Shown: positions 1 to 11,025 of the stretch, piece by piece | How positions within the stretch are numbered: position 1 is the first letter of the stretch | Layout: each line of letters opens with the position of its first letter | Assembly: GCF_030936135.1 (NCBI RefSeq) | Contig: NC_082596.1 | Location: 2,456,155 to 2,520,154 of the forward strand | DNA from: Gavia stellata | Lineage: Eukaryota; Chordata; Aves; Gaviiformes; Gaviidae | Direction of reading: 5' to 3' | Length of the DNA stretch: 64,000 nucleotides | Made by a program: the position numbers and the translations under genes | The notes under the pieces: model-generated | The model's database searches: none | Seen by the model: only the letters and a program-made list of their open reading frames with translations | What the model was told of the DNA's origin: nothing

Positions 1-1685
1 GCTACATGAGTCTTAGCTGTTGGGTGTTTGGGGTAGGGTTTTTTTTCTTTTGTTTTTAAAAAGTGTCTAAAGAATATGTTCCGGCTGCCTGGAAGGAAAG
101 AACCAGAAAGAAAAAGAGAACAAAGGAAAACAGTGAAGATATTTAATTGAGACAATTTTAGCTGTTCTAAATGTCACAGGCAATCTCCACAAGTATTTGG
201 AGAGAGGACATTAGAAAGGAAGAAGGAAAAAGTTCTGTGCTGGTTGTTCAGGCCCCAAATTAAGAGGAGGAAGGTGTCTTTTCAGAGATCAAGCAGGATC
301 CTACCTGGAAGCTCTTGGGTAATTGCCTTTCAAGCCTCTGTGGTCTCCTCTGCACTCTACCAGGCCACAATGCAAACTCATCTAGACTGAACAGGGCCTG
401 AAGGGGAAACCCTCTGTTTACGGAGCTGAGCAAAGAAATAAGGCACTTTCAGGGTGGGCGAACAGGGGTGGCCAGCCTGGACGTTGTGAATTCAGATCCC
501 TTCTAGGTCTGGACCCATCTGTCCTAGGTGAACACCTGAGGAGGTACTGCTGGGTTGGGAGAAGGCTCAGTCACTCCTTGTGGGATCCCTATGCTTTGTG
601 TGTGACTGAAGCAGGGAGGTGGTGTTAGCTTTCCTGTGAGATATGGGATGCATGGCCTGGTGTATACATTCTGAGCTATACCTTTGTCTGGCCTGATGTT
701 TGACCAGTTATCCAAAACAATAAATCTCTTGCAGAAGATGCTGGATTAGTTAGCTACGTGGAGGTTGGAACTCTTCAGATGTGAAGGAATCACAATTCAT
801 GTCCTAGTTAAAAGAAAGACGTTGTGAACATGGTTTTTCTGCAAATCCCAGGAAGGGCACCCTACTCCATGACTATTCTGGACAACGACAGCCTCCTTGT
901 TAATAATGTAAGTGATGATAAACATGCTTTTAAGAGCCTCTGTGTCCGGAACTAAAGCTTTGGGTGGAGGTTGGTTTTCAGTCAGCTTCCTGCATGTCTT
1001 CTGGCAGAAATATGGGGTACCCTGATGAGATTGCCTTGCCCTCACAAGACTTCACATAGCAGACAATGGTGCACATCCATCACATGCAAAACCTGGGGAG
1101 GGAGTTGGAGGATTTTGGAGAGCAAGCGGTGGATGGGAAGGAGGGGTATGCATGTGTTTATCATGGAGTTCATAAAACTCTACATCTCAGGGTTTTCCCC
1201 TCCTTCACAAACTCCCTGAGCACTAGCATCACTTCAGAGAGCCTTCCAGGCTCTGAGCAAAGCAGCACTGCAGGCACCTTCTCCTCCTCCCTGATGCAGA
1301 GCATGGGGAGGAGGAAAGATGGCTGTAACCCCCCCCTCCAGGGCAGGCACCACATTTAGGGAGCCGTGCCCACAGCATCCCTATTTTAGCAATGCCCAGG
1401 GGGTGCTGCCCTGGTCCATTTTCACCCCCTGCAAAGCTCACCTGGCAGGCTGTCTCCCTTCCCTGTTTACAGGCAGGTGAAGGAAAAGCAGGAGCATGCA
1501 GCAGATACGATCTCTGGCACACACAGGCTGCTCATTCCTTTTGTCTTCCCCTCTCCCTGCTCCCACTCACCCCTTCTCCCCCACACACCCACCCACCTTG
1601 GTGTCTCATTCAGGGACGGCTCAGGGCGCTTCAGGTAGCCGCAGGGACGGATACTAACCTCTGCCGGGCTTCTCGTTAGGGAACC

Positions 1686-1915
1686 TATTAATATGGAGCT
1701 GCTGCCTTTCCCTTCCCTTCCTCCCCGCAGCCAAACCCGACTGCTGAAAAACAGAAAATGGGGGTGTCAGGTGGGAAATCCGGGACACCACGTCCTCCCC
1801 CACAGCGTGGGCTGGGGTTTCTTTGAGAAGGTGAGCGGCGAGGCCACCGTCTGTGTCAAGCGGGGAGAAACAGTGGCGATCGGCAGAGAAGCGTTGGCTC
1901 GGTTGGCTGGATGCC
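1686..1915. other. Local CpG cluster with splice-like signals
   Basis: CpG dinucleotides are clustered at about 1780-1910 against CpG-poor surroundings. A pyrimidine tract ending in CCCCGCAG (to 1731) and a GAGAAG/GTGAGC junction (about 1829/1830) would frame a segment of about 98 nt. Its only open frame matches nothing recognised. A MEF2-like AT-rich motif lies just upstream, near 1686-1695. It could be a small regulatory CpG island, an untranslated exon or chance; I cannot tell which. Confidence 0.25.
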
Positions 1916-2374
1916 ACTGCATCTCCCCCCAGATCCTTCCCTCTCTCTGTTGCAACATTCCTGCGAGGACCCATGGAGAGCTAAATCCTATTGTGCTGGG
2001 AGAGAGCTGCCACTGCCTTCCCAGCATCTGCCAGGCTGAAATCACGAGCCCAGCAACAGGGCAGCGCTGCCTATCCCATCCCTGTAGACCTACAGCAGGA
2101 CCATCGCTCCCCAGGTCATCTCTGAGGCACATGCAAAAATTGTTCTTCAGTCCTTAGGGACCTTTCACTAAAATCAGGCATAAATAACCCTGGCTATAAT
2201 TGCAGCTTCTGATTTATCTTTTTGCTCTTCCCCCCTCCCCAGTTTGGCCAGGAAGTTGAACAGACCCGTGGGGGAAAAATCTTCCCTTCTCAGCAGTCTT
2301 CTATCCAGATGGGACCAGCCCTCCTGAGAGAAAACCTCTGTGAGAAGAAGGGAGATTGAGTAAATTCCCATTTC

Positions 2375-2410
2375 CATTGTTGCATGCTCCCAGATTGTTG
2401 CATGCTCCCA
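2375..2410. repeat. 18-bp tandem duplication, two copies
   Basis: The unit containing ATTGTTGCATGCTCCCA occurs twice head to tail with an 18-bp period; 17 of 18 positions match. This looks like local replication slippage in non-coding DNA. Confidence 0.85.
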
Positions 2411-5400
2411 AATACACACCTTTCTCAGTGCAGAAATGTGAAGCCTCTGCAGTGCTTTGCTCCCACGGACCTGGTGATCTCCAGCCTGAGACCACCAAGC
2501 AGTTGTGTTCAGTGTGGGGGTACTGGTGTACTGGGGAGCTGTGGCACTGTGCTAAAGTTTTTTCTGGGGAAGAGAAAGCTCCTGGAGAGCTTTACACAGC
2601 AGCTCACTCCCCAGCTACTGCTAGCCCTGCTCTAATATGTCTTTTAGTGATGTTTGGGGCCTCATATGTTTGGAAAGAAGAAATTAGTACAGTCCGCTGC
2701 TTGCTTCTCATGTTCCTCTGTTTCCCCTGAGCTTTCCTGCTGTCCCTAATTACCTATCTCTCATTTACAGGGACTTAAATAATGGAAATGGAAAAGCTGG
2801 TTGAATTAGACTGGGATGAGGGTGTGCTGGATGAGGCTCCCTTCCCTTCAGAAGTGATCTAACATTACCCTTTCTGTTATTAGTGATGCAGGCTCCCCAT
2901 GACCACGTGAGGCAGCTGCTCTGTTGTTGTCTTGAGCTGAGGGGACACAACAACTCCTGCACTGACTCAAGCTGTGGCTCCCTGTGGCTAGGAGAGATTA
3001 GCAATGGAAAGAAAAGATGCTTAGGGGAAACACTTTGTTAACAGCCATGCCCAGGGGAGAAGAAAAATAAGAGAAATAGCTTAGGAGAAGGAGAAGCAAA
3101 AGGCAAAAGTTGAAAAAAGGTAAATCGAGTAACCACTGAGTTATACAATTGCTAAAAACAGGTGAGTGGTGGCCTAGTTTATGGCTTCACGGTGATGATG
3201 GCTGTGAGAATAGCTAGCTGAGAACTGACAGACATCAGCATACAGAGCTCTAGAGACATGGATTTGGCTGGCAACAGCAGCCTCATGTCCCACTGCGACC
3301 GTATAAAGGCCCTGTGTCCCTTTGGTGCCCTTTGCCATGGACCCCACTGCTAAGAGTCAGACACATTCCTATTAAGCGAGAGGTAGAGCGTCCTGTACCT
3401 CACCATCGAAGGAGGATGTTCATGGTCCATGGGCAGGGAAATAACTGTCCAAGCTTTACAAGAAACGAACAAGTAAACAAACAATGTCCACAAAATGAGC
3501 TGATAATGCATTTAATGTTTCCTTTACCTTTAGGAATGTCCCAGCACTGAGGAGACGGGGTTTGAAACCCTAGTGCCAAATTAGGCAGAGCATGGCTTCG
3601 AACCTGCCTGGGCTGCTGTCCAAGGACACCTATGTGGCCAAATCCTAGCCAAGCTGGGGTAGGCAGGTTTGAAAATGTTTGGGGATTTCAGCTTGAATGA
3701 AGACAAATAAAGCATTTAGGGGGGTTTTATGTGTGCCTGAAGAGAGGAAAACTGCCCATCTACTCAGCAAGGCAATAACTGATCCATGGTTCAGGCAGAG
3801 AAGAGTATTTTTGGATAAACAGAAGACTGAACTATAGACATTTGCAGATGAAGGGATCTGGACCTGAAAAAAGAAAAAAAATCCTGCTTAGTGTGTCCCA
3901 ATTATGATTCTGGAGATCTCTAACCCAGGTTAGGTGTATCAGCCAGAGGGAAGTTAATAGGGAATTTGAGAATGAAGTTAGCATGGTGGTGTCCAAACAA
4001 ACATGGCTTTTGTTGCTGTTGCACATCTTGGAGGATACCTACAATACCGTGTGCAAAGAGGGTTCTGCATCCCCTCCAAATCTGGATCTGCTTTGTCTGA
4101 GCACTCCTTAGCTTCCTCTGACATTTCCCCTCAAAGGAACAGAGCTGTTGCCACTCACAGGAGGGGTAGGACTATGGAATTTGATGGGAAAAAGTGGCTG
4201 TGGTGGATTCTCCATGGGACTGGGACTGGATGCTAACAACCACAACAAAGCAGTATTTTCTGTTATGGCCACAGGAATCTTCCATGGCTTCCTCCTCCCC
4301 ACAACCCGTATCAGGGAGTCTGCAGCTTGGAAGTCTTCCCATGAGCCAGTCCAGCTTCAATGATGGAAAACCAGGCTCCCACCAACACTAATAGCCTTCC
4401 CAAATGCCCTAGTCCAGGAGGGAAAATCCATGTACGTGCTAAGAAAGTGAAAGAGAGGCTTAACACAACCTCACCCATGGGAACGGCATGATGTGTCTAA
4501 GGAGCAGAAGCAGGTAAGCTATGGGGCAGTCTGATCAAGTCTCTCCTCATCATGTGAGTAGCTAGTTTTGCCAAACACATGGCTGCACAGCTTCCCCTGG
4601 CTCACCACATGACCAAGGCAGGTTTGATGGCCCGGCAATCTGCCACCAAAAAGGACAATGTCCCATTTTCCCTGTGTGGCTGCGATCTCCCAGTGCTCCA
4701 TCACCACTGGACCTCATCTCACCCTGCCATGGTGGTATGAACATTAAACCCAGATAGAAATGGTAAAGCAGAGCCAGGGCTGCAGGGGAGGGTAGGACTG
4801 GCTCCGTGGACAGCAGATAGTCCTTAGAGCAGTATGGGTGCATCGTCCTGGCAGACCGTGAGGAGCACAGCTCTCCTGGACCGATGGGACTCCATCAGCC
4901 CAGACACACTGGGAGATGAACCAGGGCTATGAGCTTCACAGCCACCCCACCGCCTTTCCTGATTTAGCAGACCTGTGATTTGCGGTGTTTACTGCTGAGG
5001 AGGAGTAAAAAAAGCACTAAATTCAGAAACTTTTACTAGAACACTTAGAGGGGCACCCTAAAGGGGGGCAGGTGGGGGAAGAGTCAAGTGTGTGGCCAAA
5101 TGTGGGCCAGATTCATCTTTCAGCCATATGGCATAAAGGCAGATGAAATTTCATAAACCAGGTATGAATCAGGCCCTTCAACATGGGGCTAGCTGTTTTG
5201 CTAGCAACAAATGTCCTCTACCAGCTTGTCAGTGATGTGCACAGGAGGAAAATGAAGTTCATTTGGAGACGTCTTTCTATTTGGGTTGACCTCATGAGGG
5301 TCATAACAGGCAACAGCAGAGTTCAGGTTCTTGCTGTGAAAAGTACTGACACCTCCTTTGACTTTCTTGATTTAGCCTCAGGCAGGCTTGAGGAGGCAAA

Positions 5401-5620
5401 CGCAGCACGAGGAGGCACTCATTAAAATTTCCTTTGCCCAGAGAGGAAATGAAAATAACAAACATCCCATTAAATAAGGGGAGAATAAAACAATAAAATG
5501 CAGAAGATATTTTTAGTCTGGCAACAAAGCACTCTGTCTTCCCCACAAAGTACGGCTTTTCAGATGAAAAGAAAAAAGGAAAGAACTTGCAAGCTCCTCT
5601 GCACCAGAAGGAGTGGCACT

Positions 5621-5649
5621 AATAATAATAATTATTATTATTATTATTG
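5621..5649. repeat. (AAT/ATT)n microsatellite
   Basis: A run of AAT units changes into ATT units over about 29 bp. Confidence 0.9.
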
Positions 5650-7329
5650 TTAATATTGATAGCTGGCTGCCCTCAGTTTCCCGCTTGCTTCCCCACCCGC
5701 TCAGCAAGTGACGTGTGGGCCCCAGTCGTGGAGGACAATGGGTGGCCAGGAACAATGCAGCCACTGACGTGAACTGTGTTTTGAATGTGAAACTCTGCGT
5801 TGTGAGTGCCAGCTTCAATGCAATGAAGTGTTCTGGTGCTGGAGATGGATGAATAGAGACGTATGGTGTAAATTAAATGTGTTATTCTTTTTCTCTAAAT
5901 TAAAAAACCCAATGCCTTAGTTTCTCTTAATTTTATTCCCTTCTTGAGGGTTTTGCTACCAAAGATATGACTGGCCAGCTTTGTCTGGTAACCTATAGAA
6001 GAATCAATAGGGATTGAAAGAGCATGGAGGCAGAGGGGAGGGACTGTGGTTTCTTTTTTTTTTTTCCTTTTCTTTTTTCTTGTAGAAGAAGGAAGCAATT
6101 CTTGAAGTGAAAGGGAAAATTCTAGCACAGCAGATATAGGGTAACTCAGAAAATCCCTTGTTCACCAGTAGAAAAAATTAGTTCCTGCAAGAGTATGGGA
6201 TTAATTGCACGCCAGCCTTCAGACTTCTAACTTTAGCCACTTCATAGAATCCCTGGTGAAAGACAGGGTCCTCCAGACAGTGATTCTGAGAAGGAACGCA
6301 ATGCACATCGCAATGCATAATTGGGGAGGGACCCTGGTATCACAGTAGGGTAATACAGCATCTAGCAGAGTTCTTCCAAGCATAAGCCACTAACAGACAC
6401 GGCTGCACCATAAACTTTCCCAAGCCGTGGGATCTCCCCCTTCCCACTCACATACCAGGTTCATCTGCCTCACAGCTCAGGCTCATCTCCAAGAAGTGGC
6501 ATGTCTTGCCATAAGGTAGATCTGAGCAGAACACTTATCCAGATGAGGTGGCAAAGGGACATCAACCAGAAGAAAACTCCAAACCCCATCAGTTTTGCTC
6601 TAAGGTGAGGTGCAGCAAAAGGCTGCATCCTGAGTGGCTGTAAGGGGCGAGTGCCACTGGGCTCTGGGTGCACCGTGTCCTTGGCAAAGCACTGTTGTGA
6701 CAGTGGTGGGGAAGGTGCCAGTGCTGGCTACAAGTCAGTGACCCTTTCATCTGGTCCCTCTCCCCGCAGCGGGGTTTTCTTTTGCTGCTTACTGCCACGC
6801 GCTGCTTTTGTCTGCCTGTAATTAGTCTGTTGGCTTTTCTCTTTCTCTCCCCTCATTTTTGTGGGGTCTGATCCTCATTTACTGGGTTTAAAACTGTTCA
6901 GGAAGCTCTAGGGAGACAATCCACATTGACACCATCCCTGCTGAGCTATGACATGTGGCTTTTGTTGTTTTCTCTCCCTTCCTTGCTCCTGCTCAGCTCT
7001 TTTGGAGGAAACTACCCCTGCTCACTGATCACCCTTTCTCTCCCTCCGTCATACTCACTTCCCACCTCCCTTTCTCCTCTTCTTGATCCCCTATTGTCGT
7101 GGACCTGCTGTGGCCACCCAGAGGACCACATGCCCTGCAGTGTCCTCCGTCCATCCCATTGCCAGCTCCCCTGAGGCCAGGCAGCTAATTTCAACAGAAG
7201 TCTGGCTGCCTCTTTGTGAAGCCCTGGGATAAAGCTGCTGTGGCTATGAGAGCCTCCTCCCCAGCCTGCCCCAGTCCATGGCTCTTGTCCTTCCATGCCC
7301 GTCTGTCTCTCTGTGCCCAGAAATTGTCT

Positions 7330-7432
7330 GTCTGCCTCAGATTGCCTCTCCCCGTCAGCTCCCAGTGCTCTCTGTCTCCCTCCTCCCTTTGCTTCCGGCT
7401 CCCCTCTCTCCTCCTCCTCTACCCACGCACCT
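7330..7432. repeat. Pyrimidine-rich tract
   Basis: About 100 bp of C/T-rich sequence with CTCC and TCTC runs and few purines on the plus strand. It is low-complexity DNA without an evident gene. Confidence 0.6.
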
Positions 7433-7614
7433 TACTTTAATTAGAAATACAATGAAAATGCTTATCACTATGTCTTAATCAGCAAGTCATTCCCCAGCAG
7501 GTCCAGAAGGAAAACCCCCGTTCCTCCTCGCCTCTCCTGTCTCCCCCACCACCTCCACAGAAGAAGAGCACACAGGTTAGGAGGAGAGCTCTGTGGAAAG
7601 GTTGCTGAATTACA

Positions 7615-8385
7615 TCAATCTAGACACCTGGACAAACTGGAGGAAAGGACCAACAGAAACCTTATGATATTCAACAAGGACAAATTCTGTGCCTGGGAAG
7701 AAAGAGTCCCTGGCAGCAACTGAGTGGCAGAAATGGACCTGGGAGCGCTGGGGGAGAGCAGGCTGAGTATGATCCAGCAGTGTGTCCTGGCAGCAAAAAA
7801 AGTATCTTGGACTGTGGGAGCATGAGTACAGCCAGGAGATCAACAGAAGTGATTATCCCCCTCTACTCAGGACGTATTAGATCATATCTAGCTGCTGCAA
7901 CCAGGTTTACACTCCTTAGTAGAAGACATTGATGAACTGGAATGAGTTCAGCACAGACCATTGAGATGGTCAGGGCTGGAGCACTCGCCCTGTGCCTGAC
8001 GTGGGATGAGGGCTTGTCCAGCCTGGAGAAGCGATGGCTTTGGGGGGACCTAACAGCAGTCTCCCGTGCCTGTGTGGGGGGGTGATCAATGATATAGACC
8101 CTGGCTCTTCATAGAGGTGGCTTGTGAGAGGACAGGAGACATTGGGTATACATTGAAACAAGACACTCAGTCTGGATATCAGGAAAAAGGTTTGCCTCTG
8201 AGGACACTCATGCAGTGGAGCAGGTTGCCCAAAGAAGGTTGTGCAATCCCCCATCCCTGGGGTTTTATCTGAAACCTGAACCACCTCATCTGACCCAGTA
8301 ACTGACTCAATTTAAAGTCGGAGGTTGAGCTAGAAACCTCCTGAGGTTCCTTCCAGCCTCAATAATCCTGAGATCCTATGACCAG
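7615..8385 (+). mobile_element. CR1 LINE fragment, old, 5'-truncated
   Basis: The stretch reads like the 3' end of the CR1 ORF2 region. The segment around 7645-7700 resembles the CR1 phrase around 'leave in place a narrow set of hydrophilic codons, CTCATG.TTCAACAAGG'. Near 8015-8035 the CCTGGAGAAG segment is present, and the sequence ends at 8340-8375 with the usual GAGGTTCCTTCCAGCCTC followed by degenerate ATCCTGAGATCCTATGA. Frame is lost by many indels and an internal portion is missing. It lies about 2.1 kb upstream of the inferred ARC start site. Assignment rests on family resemblance; a repeat-library search would confirm the subfamily. Confidence 0.8.
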
Positions 8386-9630
8386 ACCTAAGTGCCAAAT
8401 GAGGCCATTCAGACTGATGAATCCCCCCCACTGAAAACTAAGGGAGAAGGAAAGAGATGTAACAGGGGCTGGAAAGAGAGAGATTTGGCGGAGTAAGTTT
8501 TATAGCCAGTTCATCCCAGACTGGCATTTGACGGGACAAGGTGAGGTTGAAACCAGGTCACCTAGAAAAGTTAAATCCAGTCTATAACCTGTCCTCATCC
8601 ACCGGCAGTCTCCTACGGGCCATTTCTGGGGATCCTGGGTGAAAAGCTTTCTGGAGAATATTTTTACACTAATCCAGAGATACAGAGATTGCACAGTCCC
8701 TCCCAATTCATGTGATCTCTTACTGGCAACGCAGGTTTAAGGCGGACGCTCTGGGGTATAGACACTGCAGCATAAAAGGCTCCAGATCTGACCCAAACCC
8801 TCAGATGATTGACTTTTGACCCTTTCTAAACACAAACACAGGTGCACAAAAATCTCATGCTTAGGGAAGCTGGGTGAAAGTGGAGAAGTAAGCAAGGCAG
8901 AGGGCATAGAGCTCTGTCAGTCATATCACTATCATGGTATGTGTGGGGGCAAAAGTGGCATTGGGAGGGTCTGCTGGATTAGGAATCCTGCATTTACACC
9001 CTCAGGCTTTTGTCCCTTTCTGCACTCACTGTCACTACCCACCTTCAACGAAAACACGCAGCCCTTCTATGCCAGCTTGCTGCTGCCCTAAATAACCCTC
9101 CTGTTTCCCGAGAGCCATACAGCAGTAGCGTTTGTCCGTGTGCCATCACCTGGTAGGGAACAGGCATATGCCTTCCTGCAGCACATGGATATGGGGGGGA
9201 GAAAAGGCGTCCTCATGCCTCATGCCCTTCAGCTTAACCACTGCCAATTTGCTCCAAGGGGACTCTGCCTTAACTAAATGCATGGGGTCACTGAGACCTT
9301 TCAGCAGGACCTCACTGAAAGACCATCCGTCTCCTCCGCATTTCGTTCTTACCAGGCTGGCTGCAGTCCCACCAGGAAACATGTGGCCACGAGCCGTGGG
9401 AGTGGGGACCCATCCTAAGCCTCCCTGGCACAGTGCCCACCACCCGGAGCAGAGGCAAGGCACCTTCCTGCTGGCAACAGGCTTGAAACCCCTTTTTAGG
9501 TGATATTCATGAATCAGAATCCCACTGCCTCCGGCCACTGTCACTGAGAGGGGATGAGAAGCCCTGGATGTCCTCAGCACCTCTCCGAGGGTGTTCCGGC
9601 AGGGAACTCTCTCGGATTAGGGAATCCTTT
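8386..9630. other. Non-coding distal upstream region of ARC
   Basis: No supported coding sequence. Open frames of about 120-144 codons on both strands at 9.13-9.58 kb overlap each other and show no domain. The interval separates the CR1 fragment from the CArG/ETS element and may hold further ARC control elements. Confidence 0.5.
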
Positions 9631-9638
9631 ATCTCTGG

Positions 9639-9681
9639 CTTATATAAGACCCGGGACTCCTTTTATGGTTGGATTTCCTGC
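9639..9681 (+). promoter_or_regulatory. Serum response element: CArG box with ETS site
   Basis: CCTTTTATGG at 9659-9668 is a perfect match to CC(A/T)6GG, the SRF-binding CArG box. Ten bases downstream, ATTTCCTG (9673-9680) is CAGGAAAT on the other strand, an ETS core, giving the CArG-plus-ETS layout used by SRF with ternary complex factors. Twenty bases upstream is the palindrome CTTATATAAG (9639-9648), a CArG/MEF2-like AT-rich site. The element is about 0.83 kb upstream of the inferred start site. Mammalian Arc is known to use SRF elements upstream of the promoter; whether this site is orthologous to one of those is inference. Confidence 0.65.
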
Positions 9682-9950
9682 TTTGTCAAGAGCAAAGAAC
9701 AAATGTAACTTCATCTGCGCTTGTGGGTTGGCTAACTGATTAAGCATCTGATTCAAGCTAAGTACGGAACAGGCTTTTGATGGGCGGATTTAATTTGGTG
9801 TAAAACCCAGGATGCCGTCCCCCTCCCTTACTGAATATTCCCAAGATAGCGGTTGGTCCGGTGCAATTAAGCAGTGGGGATGATTCCCACCTACCAATGC
9901 TTTAGAAAGTCCAGAGTGCTCCAGTTTTTACTGAAGTGGCTCCTCTGAGT

Positions 9951-10013
9951 GTTTCCCCCTCTCCTTCCCCCCTCCTCTCTTCTTTTTTCTGTTTTTTTTT
10001 TTTTTTCCCCTGC
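9951..10013. repeat. Pyrimidine tract upstream of ARC promoter
   Basis: About 60 bp of almost pure C/T on the plus strand, including a T14 run. It may affect nucleosome occupancy or form triplex DNA; no direct evidence. Confidence 0.8.
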
Positions 10014-10059
10014 TGATTTACCACCATTTCCAAGCATTTGCATTAGGAGTGAGCTCACT

Positions 10060-10074
10060 CTGTGTGTGTGTGTG
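10060..10074. repeat. Short (TG)n run
   Basis: Seven TG units, followed by a degenerate TG-rich stretch to about 10100, about 0.4 kb upstream of the ARC start site. Confidence 0.9.
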
Positions 10075-10169
10075 CACCCGTGTGAGGGTGTGCGGGGGCC
10101 CGTGGGCGTCTCTCTTGGTGTGACACACTGAATTCCTCCTCATCTCCCCCCCTGCGAGTCCTGACAGGG

Positions 10170-10500
10170 GAAGCATGCTAATGATGACCTTGCTGAGTAA
10201 ATAGTTGTGGAATGAATAAGTGTTTTTCCTGCAATCTGAAAGGCGGAAGGTGCGATTACTCATCCATCTATCCAACTGTCTCCAGCACCTTTCAAGTGCT
10301 TCTCGCGTCGAGTCTGGGGGCGTGCGCGAGGGGGTGGGAAGCGATGGGAGGCTGCCAAGATCTGGGTTGCCACAGACACCGGCCTCGCTTTTCCTCCAAT
10401 AAACGCTGTGCTGAGAGTGCGAGAGGAGGCAGGGCACCACCCACATGTTGAGCTGTGTGGGGTATAAGTAGATGGAAGAGCCTGGACTAGTGGCAGTTCA
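10170..10500 (+). promoter_or_regulatory. ARC core and proximal promoter
   Basis: A TATA-like sequence, TATAAG at 10463-10468 (within GGGGTATAAGTAG), lies about 30 bp upstream of the likely transcription start near 10490-10500. Farther upstream are two AP-1/Maf-like motifs: TGCTGAGTAA near 10189-10198 and GATTACTCA (reverse TGAGTAATC) near 10254-10262. The sequence is richer in CpG than its flanks at about 10300-10340. The TATA position and the absence of upstream AUGs in the resulting leader support the assignment. The exact start site is inferred and would need 5'-end mapping. Confidence 0.7.
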
Positions 10501-11025
10501 GACAGGGAAGAGAAGCAGCTCTTTGCATCTCTAGTGAAAGCGTTTTTGACTCGCCAAGTTTACCAGAGGAGAAATCACCGGGATTTTTGCAGCAGCTTCC
10601 AGCTTCTGTGTGCATCTCTGTGTGTTTTTCTCCAGCGGGGACTCTCCACCGTTCAAGATTCTCAGCTCCAGACAAGCAGGTAGCGGGCACGCGTGCGGGG
10701 CTGGACATCTTAGCCAACTCCTCTCCTTGTTCCTGGAGGATCCTGACTCTCTCTGGGACACCCTGAGCACGTGAGACCAGCGTTTCCAGCTGGGCACTGG
10801 GAGAAATTTGCCTACAACTCTCTCTGGGATCCACGGGGACCGAACAGCTCGCTCTGCGGTGATATCTGATTTGGTTGTGTTTGTGTGGAAAAGTCCTTTA
10901 AGGGGGGTTTAGAAGTCTCTGTGTGTCTTTTGGGAAGTGTTGTGGTGGGGTTTTTGAGAGCCAGCTCTAGCGCCAGGGCTTACAACCCAGTTCTTTCTGT
11001 GTTTGACACTCGCACGGTCGGAGCC
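10493..11025 (+). other. ARC 5' untranslated leader (inferred)
   Basis: The interval between the inferred start site and the initiator codon is about 530 nt and holds no ATG in any frame, so the ARC codon at 11026 is the first AUG. A GGGACTCTCC motif at 10638-10647 fits the NF-kappaB consensus, with no functional evidence. The coding frame stays open upstream of the ATG back to a TGA at 10867-10869, giving 52 sense codons without an AUG. A CAG/GTAGCG junction near 10680 could act as a weak donor, but no partner was chosen. Confidence 0.65.

Larger units (their letters stand above)
1..7610. other. Non-coding region upstream of ARC
   Basis: No reading frame here resembles a known protein, and no coding exon could be supported on either strand. 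Open frames up to about 154 codons occur but have no recognisable domain, and they overlap on opposite strands as chance frames do. Minor content: a CpG cluster near 1.8-1.9 kb, a two-copy 18-bp tandem repeat at 2375-2410, an (ATT)n run near 5.62 kb, two TGACGTG motifs near 5.71-5.77 kb and a pyrimidine-rich stretch near 7.33-7.43 kb. In mammals ARC lies beside ADGRB1, but no ADGRB1 exon was recognised. Confidence 0.6.

Noticed and set aside
10885..11025. N-terminal extension of the ARC reading frame starting at 10885
   Set aside because: The codon at 10885 is GTG, not ATG, and the family N terminus begins at the ATG at 11026. It is kept only as a low-interest possibility of non-AUG initiation.
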